62,446 bases of DNA from Microbacteriaceae bacterium. Lineage in GTDB: Bacteria > Actinomycetota > Actinomycetes > Actinomycetales > Microbacteriaceae. This document shows positions 7,407 through 15,793 of this stretch, in pieces. The translations under genes and the position numbers were made by a program. The stretch is taken from NCBI GenBank assembly GCA_947452675.1, contig CANGDL010000009.1:1-62446 (forward strand), written 5' to 3'. The notes under the pieces were generated by a model. The model was not told the origin of the DNA. It ran no database searches and worked only from the letters and a program-made list of their open reading frames with translations. Numbering within the stretch: the stretch's first letter is position 1; each line of letters begins with the position of its first letter.

Positions 7407-8063
7407 GTGGATCAAAGACTGCGAAAGACAATCTCAGAGTTTCTAGGAACAGCTCTGTTGGTCTGCGTCGTGACAGGATCCGGAATCATGGCGTCTCGAC
7501 TTAGCCAAGATGGAGGTGTTGAGCTACTGATCAACATAAGTTCGATTGTGCTGGCGCTAACACTAATCATTGTTGTGATTGCCCCGATTAGTGGCGCACA
7601 CCTAAATCCCATAGTTTCCTTGATAGCGCTTTTGAAGCGCGAACAAACGCTTTCTCAAACACTGGCGTTCATCCTTGCGCAAATTTCTGGGGCGATATTG
7701 GGCTCAATATTTGCCAATCTAATGTTCGATTTGGCTCCAATCCAGTTTTCAAACCACGCTCGCGTTTCAACTGGCACTCTCATCGGCGAGGTTGTCGCGA
7801 CCTCGGGGCTTGTTGCCCTAATTGGCATTCTCGCCCAACGCGGGCTTGCCCGATTCACCCCGTTTGCCGTTGCCGCGTGGATCTTCTCGGCCTGCTTTTT
7901 CACATCATCAACTTCTTTTGCAAACCCGGCAGTCACAATCGGTCGCGCGTTCACCGGCACCTATGTAGGAATCGAAGCCGGTTCAGTGCTTCCGTTTATA
8001 GGCGCACAAATCATCGGAGGCGTGGTTGGCCTTGGCCTAACCAAGCTCGTCGCGTCAAGTTAG
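7407..8063 (+). CDS. Aquaporin/MIP family channel protein
   Basis: A 218-residue, six-span channel protein of the major intrinsic protein family. The two half-helix motifs are SGAHLNPIVS (NPI instead of NPA) and SFANPAVTIGR (NPA, followed by the selectivity-filter Arg). It is short and lacks the extra loop of GlpF-type glyceroporins. Actinobacterial relatives often sit with arsenic-resistance genes, and an ArsC-like gene lies about 6 kb to the right, but the two are not in one operon. Translation starts at GTG 7407 with AAAGGTGG upstream. It would pass water or small neutral solutes across the plasma membrane. Confidence 0.88.
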   Translation: MDQRLRKTISEFLGTALLVCVVTGSGIMASRLSQDGGVELLINISSIVLALTLIIVVIAPISGAHLNPIVSLIALLKREQTLSQTLAFILAQISGAILGSIFANLMFDLAPIQFSNHARVSTGTLIGEVVATSGLVALIGILAQRGLARFTPFAVAAWIFSACFFTSSTSFANPAVTIGRAFTGTYVGIEAGSVLPFIGAQIIGGVVGLGLTKLVASS

Positions 8064-8139
8064 ACCCCCCTTGGAATGAAAATCACTCTTCACCGCTTGA
8101 AGGTGTTGAAGCATTCGAGCAGCTCCTGAAGGGGATTCC

Positions 8140-8697
8140 ATGAGCAACACATCCAAGAACTTTGATTTGCGTGAACTAGCCGGCGACCTAATTGGGTTGG
8201 TAAAGGATCGCGCCAAGGATGTTGCGTCTTCAGCAGTAAAGCCGGACGAAACTCGAATTCAGACCGCCATCCTTTCGACAATCGCGGAAGACTCAAAAAA
8301 CGCCGCAGAGATCACCCGCGCAATTGCACTGGCCAGTGCAGGGACCTGGAGCCCGTCCTCGGGTGATATTCAGAAGGCTCTAACCAAACTTGAAGCGGAA
8401 AAGCTCATATCGGCAAAGTTGGATAGCGACCGGAAAGTTTACTCAGCCACCAAGCTTGGCAAGGCAAACCTGAAGGCGGCCACCGACCAGCCCGAGGCCG
8501 AAGGTTCGACCGAACCGACGTCGAAATTGACTGGAAGCCTGATGGCTTGCAAGCCGGAGTTCTTGCGAGCGGCCTCAAAGCTCGCGCCGGTGATGCTCGA
8601 CGTTGCGCAGACCGGCTCACAATCACAACAGGTAACCGCTGCAGCGGTGCTCGAGGAGACTCGTCACAAGCTTCACGTCATCCTCGCCGAAAAGTAG
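8140..8697 (+). CDS. PadR-like winged-helix protein
   Basis: A 185-residue soluble protein. Residues 40-110 look like a PadR winged helix: QTAILSTIAEDSKNAAEI, then WSPSSGDIQKALTKLEAEKL and DRKVYSATKLGKANL, matching the PadR pattern of a W-x-P-S recognition region, a wing and a closing T-x-x-G. The C-terminal 60 residues have helical character and do not match a family I know. GAAGGGG stands close before the ATG. It ends three bases before the UbiB-like kinase gene, so the two are almost certainly co-transcribed. It may regulate its own operon. Confidence 0.65.
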   Translation: MSNTSKNFDLRELAGDLIGLVKDRAKDVASSAVKPDETRIQTAILSTIAEDSKNAAEITRAIALASAGTWSPSSGDIQKALTKLEAEKLISAKLDSDRKVYSATKLGKANLKAATDQPEAEGSTEPTSKLTGSLMACKPEFLRAASKLAPVMLDVAQTGSQSQQVTAAAVLEETRHKLHVILAEK

Positions 8698-8700
8698 ACC

Positions 8701-10401
8701 TTGAACCTAGATTCATATTCGGCCGAGCGTCAAAGCTCTGCTCTCAAATCGCGCTATCGAAGAATACTTCGATTCGCTTCGCTCACACTTGCCGAACTTT
8801 GGTGGTTTGAACTCGCCCTCCCGCAAATTGGGCTCGGCAAGCTCGGGGCCAGGGGTCGGGTAAAACGCCTGACCCGAATGGCGAGAAATTTTCACGACCT
8901 GGCAGCAGATCTCGGTGGGCTCATGGTCAAAGTTGGTCAATTTTTATCTTCGAGATTCGATGTTCTGCCCGAATCGGTTACACGAGAACTCTCCGGTCTT
9001 CAGGATGAGGTTGCTCCGCAACCCTTCGAACTCATCCTTGAAGCAATCGAAGCAGAACTCGGCATGTCGACTGCTCTTGCCTTCGCCGAAATCAACCCGG
9101 AGCCAATCGCTGCAGCATCGCTGGGGCAGGCCTACAGAGCGAGACTGTCAGAAGGGCTTGCTCAAGAGCTGGGCTTTGAGGCAGCAATCATTAAGGTTCT
9201 TCGCCCTGGAATTGAAGAGATCGTCGATGTTGACCTAAAGGCTCTGCGCAAGGTTGGCGGATGGCTCACTCGCGTCAAGCTTGTTTCGCGTCGAACCGAT
9301 GCTCCCGCCCTGGTCGAGGAATTTGCAGCCACAACCCTGGAAGAAGTCGATTATCTGCACGAGGCCGGAAACCTCGAACGATTCGCGGCTGATTTTGCCG
9401 GCGACCAACGAATCGGCACTCCATCCGTGATTTGGGAGCGCAGTGCCAAGCGTGTTCTAACCCTGAGCGACGTGACCGCAATCAAAATCAACGACATCGA
9501 TGGTTTGTTGGCCGCGGGAATCGACCCGAACGCCGTGGCCGCTGAACTGGCCAGAGTGACTTTTGAACAATTCTTCGTCACCGGTTTTTTCCATGCTGAC
9601 CCACACCCCGGCAACATCTTTGTCTCGAAACCGATCGATGGCTCTGACGTCGACTTCGCACTGACCTTCATTGACTTCGGCATGATGGGGCAGCTAACCG
9701 AAGAGATGCGACGCAACCTCCAAAGCTTCCTATTCGCGGTCGCATCTCGCGATGCCCGCGCCTGGGTTGCCGCCTGCCAGAAGCTCGGAGTCCTGCTGCC
9801 AACAGCCGACTCAGTGATTCTCGAGGATGCGGTGTCTAAGCTTTTCGACCGTTTCGGTGGGGTTCGCGTAGGCGAGCTGATTCAAACCGACCCGCGTGAA
9901 CTTCGCGATTTTGCGCTTCAATTCGGCGACCTAATTCGCACACTGCCGTTCAAGCTGCCAAATGACTTCCTGTTTTTGATTCGCGCGCTGTCGCTAATCT
10001 CCGGTGTAACCAGCGAACTAAACCGAGACTTCAACATCTGGGATGCCGTTGACCCATTCGCCCGTTCGCTACTCAATGGCAGCGGCAGCGGTGTCCTGAA
10101 GCGTCTCGGCAAGGATGGCCTTCAGGCGCTAAACCTTCTGGCCAGACTTCCGAATCGCCTGGATGAAATTCTCGGTCGAGTTGAACGAGGTGAAATTGTG
10201 ATTCGCAATCCAGAACTCGAACGCAGAGTGCGCAGCGTCGACTCAAGCATGCGCCGAGCAACCTCATCCGTGTTGTTCCTTGCATTGCTCATTGGCGGCA
10301 TCGTTGTCGGTCAGCGAGATCAAACTTTGAGCTACGTGATGCTTGGAGTCTCGGTTCTGCCGATGCTGCACGCGCTCGGCTTCGGTCGGCTAAACAAATA
10401 G
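8701..10401 (+). CDS. ABC1/UbiB family atypical protein kinase
   Basis: A 566-residue member of the ABC1/UbiB/ADCK kinase-like family. The family-specific KxGQ motif is LMVKVGQF at residues 75-81, the Ala-rich nucleotide loop AAASLGQA at about 137-144, the ATP lysine in IIKVLRPG at 165, the catalytic loop FFHADPHPGN near 295 and the metal-binding DFGMMG near 325. Two C-terminal hydrophobic segments (residues about 520-560) anchor it in the membrane. In other bacteria UbiB supports isoprenoid quinone synthesis or lipid handling; actinobacterial members are poorly known. It starts at TTG three bases after the PadR-like gene and is followed 18 bases later by the AroE-like gene. Confidence 0.88.
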   Translation: MNLDSYSAERQSSALKSRYRRILRFASLTLAELWWFELALPQIGLGKLGARGRVKRLTRMARNFHDLAADLGGLMVKVGQFLSSRFDVLPESVTRELSGLQDEVAPQPFELILEAIEAELGMSTALAFAEINPEPIAAASLGQAYRARLSEGLAQELGFEAAIIKVLRPGIEEIVDVDLKALRKVGGWLTRVKLVSRRTDAPALVEEFAATTLEEVDYLHEAGNLERFAADFAGDQRIGTPSVIWERSAKRVLTLSDVTAIKINDIDGLLAAGIDPNAVAAELARVTFEQFFVTGFFHADPHPGNIFVSKPIDGSDVDFALTFIDFGMMGQLTEEMRRNLQSFLFAVASRDARAWVAACQKLGVLLPTADSVILEDAVSKLFDRFGGVRVGELIQTDPRELRDFALQFGDLIRTLPFKLPNDFLFLIRALSLISGVTSELNRDFNIWDAVDPFARSLLNGSGSGVLKRLGKDGLQALNLLARLPNRLDEILGRVERGEIVIRNPELERRVRSVDSSMRRATSSVLFLALLIGGIVVGQRDQTLSYVMLGVSVLPMLHALGFGRLNK

Positions 10402-10419
10402 CTGTGGGATGATGGCAAC

Positions 10420-11250
10420 GTGCCCATACTGAATAAAGACATGCAAGTTTGCATCTCGCTTGCCGCCCGCCCGAGCAACCTAGGCACGCGTTTTCATAAC
10501 TTCTTGTATGACGAACTCGGCCTGAACTTTATCTACAAGGCGTTCACCACGGATGACCTCGACGGTGCGGTTCGCGGAATTCGCGCCCTCGGTTTTAGAG
10601 GATGTTCGGTCTCAATGCCCTTCAAAGAGGCGATAATCCCGTTGATTGACGTTATGGCCCCCTCGGCCTTGGCTATCGAATCGGTAAACACCGTGGTCAA
10701 CGATAACGGCGTTCTGACGGCCTCAAACACCGACTTTGAAGCGGTCCTTCAGTTGTTGCGCGAGCGCGAGGTTGCAAATTCGCAAAGCGTCTTGGTGCGC
10801 GGTTCGGGCGGAATGGCGAAGGCTGTGGTTGCCGCTTTTAAGACTGCAGGGTTTGAGAACCTGACGGTTGTTGCCAGAAACGCGGAGGCCGGCAAGGCCC
10901 TGGCCGACAAGTATGGATTCAAACACATTGGCGAATCGGATTTGGAAACCTCTCTCGGCGCGTTTGAGATTTTGGTGAACGTGACCCCGCTCGGCATGGC
11001 TGGTGAGAACGAAAGGGAATTGTCATTCTCTTCAGAGCTAATCGGGGAGGCCAAGCTAATTTTTGACGTGGTCGCCTTTCCTGCCGAAACACCGTCAATA
11101 AAAGCCGCTCAGGCTTCAGGCACACCGGTGATCACGGGAGCTGAAGTAATCGCGCGTCAGGCGGCACTCCAGTTCGCTGCGTATACCGGACTCGAATTGA
11201 ACGCGGATCAAGTGCGCCGGGCAGCCGAATTCTCAAGGCTAAAGAGCTAG
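10420..11250 (+). CDS. Shikimate dehydrogenase-like protein (AroE/YdiB family)
   Basis: A 276-residue member of the shikimate/quinate dehydrogenase family. The catalytic Lys69 lies in CSVSMPFKE and the catalytic Asp105 in SNTDF, where true AroE has NTDG. The NADP loop is VRGSGGMAKA, varying from the usual GAGGAA. These changes at both signature motifs suggest a paralogue with another quinate- or shikimate-like substrate, not the biosynthetic enzyme. No other aromatic-pathway gene is nearby. GTG 10420 is used here; an in-frame ATG at 10441 is possible. It sits between the UbiB-like and beta-galactosidase genes in one direction. Confidence 0.8.
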   Translation: MPILNKDMQVCISLAARPSNLGTRFHNFLYDELGLNFIYKAFTTDDLDGAVRGIRALGFRGCSVSMPFKEAIIPLIDVMAPSALAIESVNTVVNDNGVLTASNTDFEAVLQLLREREVANSQSVLVRGSGGMAKAVVAAFKTAGFENLTVVARNAEAGKALADKYGFKHIGESDLETSLGAFEILVNVTPLGMAGENERELSFSSELIGEAKLIFDVVAFPAETPSIKAAQASGTPVITGAEVIARQAALQFAAYTGLELNADQVRRAAEFSRLKS

Positions 11251-11265
11251 ACGGGCTTGGCGAGC

Positions 11266-13377
11266 ATGGTAGGTTTCAACCAGAATCGACTCCTTTATGG
11301 CGTCGCCTATTACAACGAGTACCACCAAAGCGAGCGAACTACAGAAGACTTTCAACTCATGGTTGAGGCCGGCGTAAACGTAATTAGAGTTGGCGAATCG
11401 GTTTGGCAGAAGTGGCAACCGACAGAGACCAGCTTTGACCTCGACTGGTTAGAACCAGTTCTCGATGCAGCTGCAGCGAACGATATTTCGGTCATCATCG
11501 GCACTCCAACGTATGCAGTGCCACGTTGGCTATTTCAGAACTACCCAGAGGTAATCGCGGAAAGCGCCACCGGCGTGAAGGTGCCATACGGACACCGTCA
11601 AAACGTCGACTTCTCACACCCGAAGTTTCGCGAATTAAGCGAAAACATCGTAACCAAGATTGTCGAGCGCTACCGAAATCACCCATCCGTGATTGGGTGG
11701 CAGGTAGACAATGAGCCGGGTGCCGAGATTCTGCACAATGCTGGCGTTTTCGAAGCTTTCAAGATGAAGCTGAAGGAGCGCTATGAGACCGTGGAGGCCC
11801 TGAATGCCGCCTGGGGTCTCACCTATTGGTCGCACGCACTGACTGATTTCGATGACCTATGGTTGCCAGATGGCAACACCAACCCGAGCTACTTGTTGGC
11901 CTGGCGTCAGCACCAATCCGAAATCACCAACGATTTTCTCGCCTGGCAGCGCACACTGGTTCGAAAAATCGCTAGCGATGACCAGTTCATCACCACCTGC
12001 GTTGCACTCGATCGCCCGGGCATGGACAACCAGACGATCGGTTCAGTGCTCGACCTCACCTCGGTAAATATTTACTACGCAACGCAAGAAGGCCTAAACC
12101 ACCCTAGGAGAGTTCCGGCCGCTGGTGAACTTACTCCCGCCCCACTTTGGGTCCCGCTCACCGGCGCAAGTGCCCTGAATCTAACTTGCGACACCGCCTG
12201 GAGCATTCGCCAGGAAAACTTCTTGGTAACCGAAACCAACGGGGGCGCAATCCAACAGGGATCGATGACTAGCGCCTTCCCACACTGGCCAGGCCAGTTC
12301 AAGCAGGCTGCTCTTGCCATGGTGTCGCGCGGCGCCGAGATGATCGAATACTGGCACTGGCACACCTTGCCTTTCGGCATCGAAAATCATTGGGGTGGCA
12401 TCTTGCCTCACAGCCTAAAGCCAGGCCGCACCTACCGCAGCTTTCAAGAAACCGCGAAGTCACTCGATGCTATTTCGGCACTCGGCAAACTAACCCCGGC
12501 CGCCGAGGTTGCCATCGTGATCAACACTGCGAGCAAGTGGCTATTCGAGCATCATGGTCCGCTTCGCGCCAGCAATGGATTCGCCGACCCGATTGCCTAT
12601 CAAAAAACCCTGCAGTCGATGTATGAAATCGCCTACAACTCAGGTTTGGGCGTGCGTCTGATTGGCGACAACCAAATCACCGACTCCCCTGCTGAGTTCG
12701 CAGCCAAGCATCCAATCATGATTCTGCATAGCCTCTATGTTTGCTCGGATGAGACTCTAGATTTTGCTCGCCAGTATGCCGAAGCCGGCGGCACCTTACT
12801 GGTCGGGCCACGAACCGGATACGCAAAACCAGACGCTGTGATTCGCACCCAGGTGGCACCGGCTATTCTCGGCCCAGCAGCCGGAGTTAGCTACAGCGAA
12901 TACAGCATGCTCACCCAAGCAGAGTCTGCCGTTGATGAATACGGAACCACCGCCGGTTCTGGCTGGGCTTGGTTCGACGAACTTCAAACCGACCCCAACA
13001 CCGAAGTCGATCTGCGCCTCGACCACGCATTCTTCGACGAATTTGCCGCGTTAACCTCACGCCAAGTCGGAGAGGGTTCAATCTCAATCTTGGCAACCTA
13101 TCCCGATCACGATCTCGCCACGTGGCTGGGCCGTCAGCTTGGCAAAACCCTCGCGCCAATCATCGCGCCAAGCAGCGACAGTGAGTCGATAGTGACAAAT
13201 CGTGCCACAACCGCAGACGGTCGTTCCATGAGCTTCGTCTTCAATTGGAGCGGGAAACCGGCAACAGTAGAACTTCCGAAGGCATACGGGGATGTTGAAT
13301 CAGGCGAGGCTTTGGCCGCTGGCACCAAATTCGAACTTGGAGCCTGGGGGGTTCGGGTTCTGGTTGAAACTTCGTAG
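11266..13377 (+). CDS. Beta-galactosidase, glycoside hydrolase family 42
   Basis: A protein of about 703 residues, of normal GH42 length. The start NRLLYGVAYYNEYH, the acid/base Glu150 in WQVDNEPG and the nucleophile Glu near 322 in LVTETNGG are typical. Domain order is TIM barrel (to about 390), trimerisation domain (about 395-610) and a small C-terminal beta domain. There is no signal peptide, so it acts on galactosides taken up into the cytosol. No sugar transporter is adjacent. The start is uncertain: an in-frame TTG lies at 11257, seven bases after the previous stop. It follows the AroE-like gene by 15 bases and is likely read from the same transcript. Confidence 0.92.
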   Translation: MVGFNQNRLLYGVAYYNEYHQSERTTEDFQLMVEAGVNVIRVGESVWQKWQPTETSFDLDWLEPVLDAAAANDISVIIGTPTYAVPRWLFQNYPEVIAESATGVKVPYGHRQNVDFSHPKFRELSENIVTKIVERYRNHPSVIGWQVDNEPGAEILHNAGVFEAFKMKLKERYETVEALNAAWGLTYWSHALTDFDDLWLPDGNTNPSYLLAWRQHQSEITNDFLAWQRTLVRKIASDDQFITTCVALDRPGMDNQTIGSVLDLTSVNIYYATQEGLNHPRRVPAAGELTPAPLWVPLTGASALNLTCDTAWSIRQENFLVTETNGGAIQQGSMTSAFPHWPGQFKQAALAMVSRGAEMIEYWHWHTLPFGIENHWGGILPHSLKPGRTYRSFQETAKSLDAISALGKLTPAAEVAIVINTASKWLFEHHGPLRASNGFADPIAYQKTLQSMYEIAYNSGLGVRLIGDNQITDSPAEFAAKHPIMILHSLYVCSDETLDFARQYAEAGGTLLVGPRTGYAKPDAVIRTQVAPAILGPAAGVSYSEYSMLTQAESAVDEYGTTAGSGWAWFDELQTDPNTEVDLRLDHAFFDEFAALTSRQVGEGSISILATYPDHDLATWLGRQLGKTLAPIIAPSSDSESIVTNRATTADGRSMSFVFNWSGKPATVELPKAYGDVESGEALAAGTKFELGAWGVRVLVETS

Positions 13378-13421
13378 GACTAAAGTTGCCATGGGGGCAA
13401 CCCGATTATGAGGAGCACACT

Positions 13422-13883
13422 ATGGCATCGTCAGTTGATTTTGTAACCGTTTCAAAAGCGGGCCTAGAGTCGTCACCGGTCGCAGACGCGCTAGCAGGTT
13501 TGCGAGCAAACGAGGCACGATACTTCAAGAACAAATACGACATCTCGTTTTCAACTGAACCGGCTAGCGAGGTCAAGTCTCTAGTCGACTACGTTGCCAC
13601 AGTCTTGTTGGAACGCGACATAGTGATTGGCTCGATGCCTCTCGAAGCCACCGAGATGATGATCGGGACCGTCCGCTGGACCTACGTTTTCTATCAAAGC
13701 GGTTTAGCAGTCAACGTTTTGTATGACCTCGAGCCAGGCGGAAAGCGCGCAGTCGGCTTTAAGCTTTCAATGGGCATGGATGTGCCCGAGGAACTTGCCA
13801 CAAAGTTCAAGTTTGCCCGTCAGAAGTCAAAGCTTGCCGGTGAAATCCGCGGCTCCTACTTTGTAATCAAGGGCGAGTACTAA
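13422..13883 (+). CDS. Conserved-looking soluble protein of unknown function
   Basis: A 153-residue protein without signal peptide or membrane span. AGGAG at about 13411 stands before ATG 13422; an in-frame TTG at 13386 lacks a ribosome site. Its C-terminal half is rich in alternating beta-type residues (TVRWTYVFYQSGLAVNVLYD, then KRAVGFKLSMGMDV). I do not recognise a family. It follows the beta-galactosidase gene by 44 bases and overlaps the last four bases of the convergent ArsC-like gene. Confidence 0.7.
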   Translation: MASSVDFVTVSKAGLESSPVADALAGLRANEARYFKNKYDISFSTEPASEVKSLVDYVATVLLERDIVIGSMPLEATEMMIGTVRWTYVFYQSGLAVNVLYDLEPGGKRAVGFKLSMGMDVPEELATKFKFARQKSKLAGEIRGSYFVIKGEY

Positions 13884-14305
13884 ACCAACTCAGCTAGTTC
13901 AGCCGCGAGTGCTCGCACGCGCGCGTGAATATCGTCACGCACTAATCGGGTCTGCGCGAGTTTGTCACCAGCATCAGAACCAGGTTCAGGTGTGAGCCAA
14001 GTTTCAATGGTTCCAGCCATCCTTTCAACCCGGGTTAACTTGGCCTCGTTCCCGAGAATAATGATGCGGTCGACGCGCCTGAACACATCCAGGGTGATGG
14101 CCTTTGAATACTCGCCCTCCATCGAGAGACCGAGTTCGGCAATTGCACTCTGAGCCTCAACGTTAAGGGCGCCAACCGGGTCAGTTCCACCGGATAGAAC
14201 CTCTACGTTAGGCAGTTTCTGTGCACGCATGAGGGCGGCGGCCATCTGCGACTTACCAGCGTTATGAACACAGACAAACAGAACCGAAACTTGCCTGGAA
14301 ATCAT
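13880..14305 (-). CDS. Low-molecular-weight phosphatase / arsenate reductase-like protein
   Basis: A 141-residue protein with the fold signature of LMW protein-tyrosine phosphatases and ArsC-type arsenate reductases. The active-site loop is VLFVCVHNAGKSQMA with Cys12. The usual C-x5-R-S loop reads Cys-VHNAG-Lys18-Ser, so the phosphate-binding Arg is replaced by Lys. I recall GKS variants among actinobacterial mycothiol-dependent arsenate reductases, so the protein may still be active. No arsR, acr3 or arsB is adjacent. The C-terminal acidic DP motif typical of PTPs is not obvious; ETWLTPEPGSDAGD is at the corresponding place. Confidence 0.8.
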   Translation of the reverse strand: MISRQVSVLFVCVHNAGKSQMAAALMRAQKLPNVEVLSGGTDPVGALNVEAQSAIAELGLSMEGEYSKAITLDVFRRVDRIIILGNEAKLTRVERMAGTIETWLTPEPGSDAGDKLAQTRLVRDDIHARVRALAAELAELV

Positions 14306-14331
14306 GATATTTACTTTCGAGTCTTGGCTAA

Positions 14332-14772
14332 TTAGGAGCGAAGTGCAAGCATAAACTGGCCGCCACCCGGAGTGACTTGAGTTTCAAAGCGCATCTCCGG
14401 GGCGAACCTCGATAGGCGATCAATCAACCACTCGGCCGCCTGATCTGCATCAGCCTGGGATGGGCAGCGCGCAACAATTTCGCGACCGCCTTTTCGACTG
14501 AGCCGTTCAACGGATTCGAAAATCGGAGCCGGGTCGACCACAAACAGCTCAGTTGACCAAGGCACCACCGGAGCAATCTTGCCCTTCATTGTGTTGCAGG
14601 CTCGGTGAGCAAGCCTTTCGACCGTGGTCGAACCTTTTTTAGCTTTGGCCGCTGCATAGTTATCGATGCTTGGCCCTAAGTCTGAGTTCGTCGAAGCATC
14701 CGGGTCTACGGCCGCATCACACAACCAGCATCGCCAACTGTCCTTTGCACCAATTTCGTTCAAATCACTCAT
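14332..14772 (-). CDS. Protein with degenerate HNH-like zinc motif, unknown function
   Basis: A 146-residue soluble protein. The first 65 residues resemble a small HNH nuclease: WRCWLC (Cys15, Cys18), SIDNYAAAKAKKG where active enzymes have DH-x-x-P-x-S-x-GG, and LAHRACNTMKG (His56, Cys59, Asn60). The general-base His next to the Asp is Asn here, so nuclease activity may be lost while the zinc site is kept. The last 80 residues are not recognised. It is 16 bases downstream of the asparaginase gene on the same strand and probably shares its transcript. Confidence 0.65.
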   Translation of the reverse strand: MSDLNEIGAKDSWRCWLCDAAVDPDASTNSDLGPSIDNYAAAKAKKGSTTVERLAHRACNTMKGKIAPVVPWSTELFVVDPAPIFESVERLSRKGGREIVARCPSQADADQAAEWLIDRLSRFAPEMRFETQVTPGGGQFMLALRS

Positions 14773-14788
14773 GATTCAAGGCTAGCCT

Positions 14789-15751
14789 CTACAACGCTCT
14801 TAGTTCGCCGAAGGACTGCGCCCCACCCATTGATTTGATGGTCAGCGCTTCGTGCAATTCGGCAAAGCTCGCGTCATCGAGCAAACCGTTGCGGTTTAGT
14901 AGGCGAAGGGCTACGAGTGGAGCAGCGCGAAGTGAACCGTCTGCGATTTTCACAGCGACGCCGTGACCCGATTTCAGGCCGATGACGAAAACGCCTTCGG
15001 CGCCGAGTTTAGCAACAAGACCATGCTTCATGATGATGGCATCTGGCGAAGTTGAATCGCCGACCGCCCAAGGGTTAGCCAACATAGCATCAACAATCTC
15101 TGGCTCTGAAGACGTGAATTTTGCAATCGCGCGGGCCAGACCTTCAACCGTGATTGTGTGAAGCGGAGCACCGCAACCATCGACGGTAGAGTGCAGGATC
15201 GCCTCGCCAGAAAATTCAACTAACACCTCTGCAACAAGAGCCTGCAGAGGGTGGTTGGCGTCCAGATAAGTTTCTGTATCCCAACCTGCAGCCTTGCTGG
15301 CCGCTAGAAAACCAGCGTGCTTTCCTGAGCAATTGAAGGCCGCGCGGGATTCTGTCTTGGCTTCGGCCCGGGCACTAGGGTTTCCAGGCCAAGCGGGCGG
15401 GCACTGGAGAGCGTTTTGATCCAGACCTGCACCGGCAAGTATGCCTTCAACCAGGGCGATGTGACGACCAGTGCCGTGGTGGCTACCCGCGCAAATTGCC
15501 AACTCCTCGCCGGCCAGGTCTAAACCGGCCCGACGCATTGCCACGACCTGAAGGGGCTTAACCGCACTGCGCGGATAAATGACACGCTTAGCTTGGCCAA
15601 GATGATCAATAATCTTGCCGTCGGGGCCAACAAGGGCAGCGATGCCTCGATGCCGGGACTCAACCAACCCGTCTCGCTCGAGGACGGCAACTTCGACGAA
15701 GTCGAGAGGGTGAGCCTCGAGAGCTCGCAGGGTTTCAGAGATTTTGATCAT
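14789..15751 (-). CDS. Asparaginase, rhizobial (asparaginase II) type
   Basis: A 320-residue protein of the thermolabile Rhizobium etli-type asparaginase family, unrelated to the E. coli enzymes. Visible hallmarks are YPRSAVKPLQ near residue 59, CAGSHHGTGRH near 87, NCSGKHAGF near 139 and VDGCGAP near 190. The conserved Ser-Lys pairs and Cys belong to the active site of this family. It would hydrolyse L-asparagine to aspartate and ammonia in the cytosol and so supply nitrogen. It is the first gene of a short unit with the HNH-like gene. Confidence 0.9.
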   Translation of the reverse strand: MIKISETLRALEAHPLDFVEVAVLERDGLVESRHRGIAALVGPDGKIIDHLGQAKRVIYPRSAVKPLQVVAMRRAGLDLAGEELAICAGSHHGTGRHIALVEGILAGAGLDQNALQCPPAWPGNPSARAEAKTESRAAFNCSGKHAGFLAASKAAGWDTETYLDANHPLQALVAEVLVEFSGEAILHSTVDGCGAPLHTITVEGLARAIAKFTSSEPEIVDAMLANPWAVGDSTSPDAIIMKHGLVAKLGAEGVFVIGLKSGHGVAVKIADGSLRAAPLVALRLLNRNGLLDDASFAELHEALTIKSMGGAQSFGELRAL

Positions 15752-15793
15752 AGAAAAAGTCTCGCACGGAGATTCACCCGCCTGAACAAGTGC

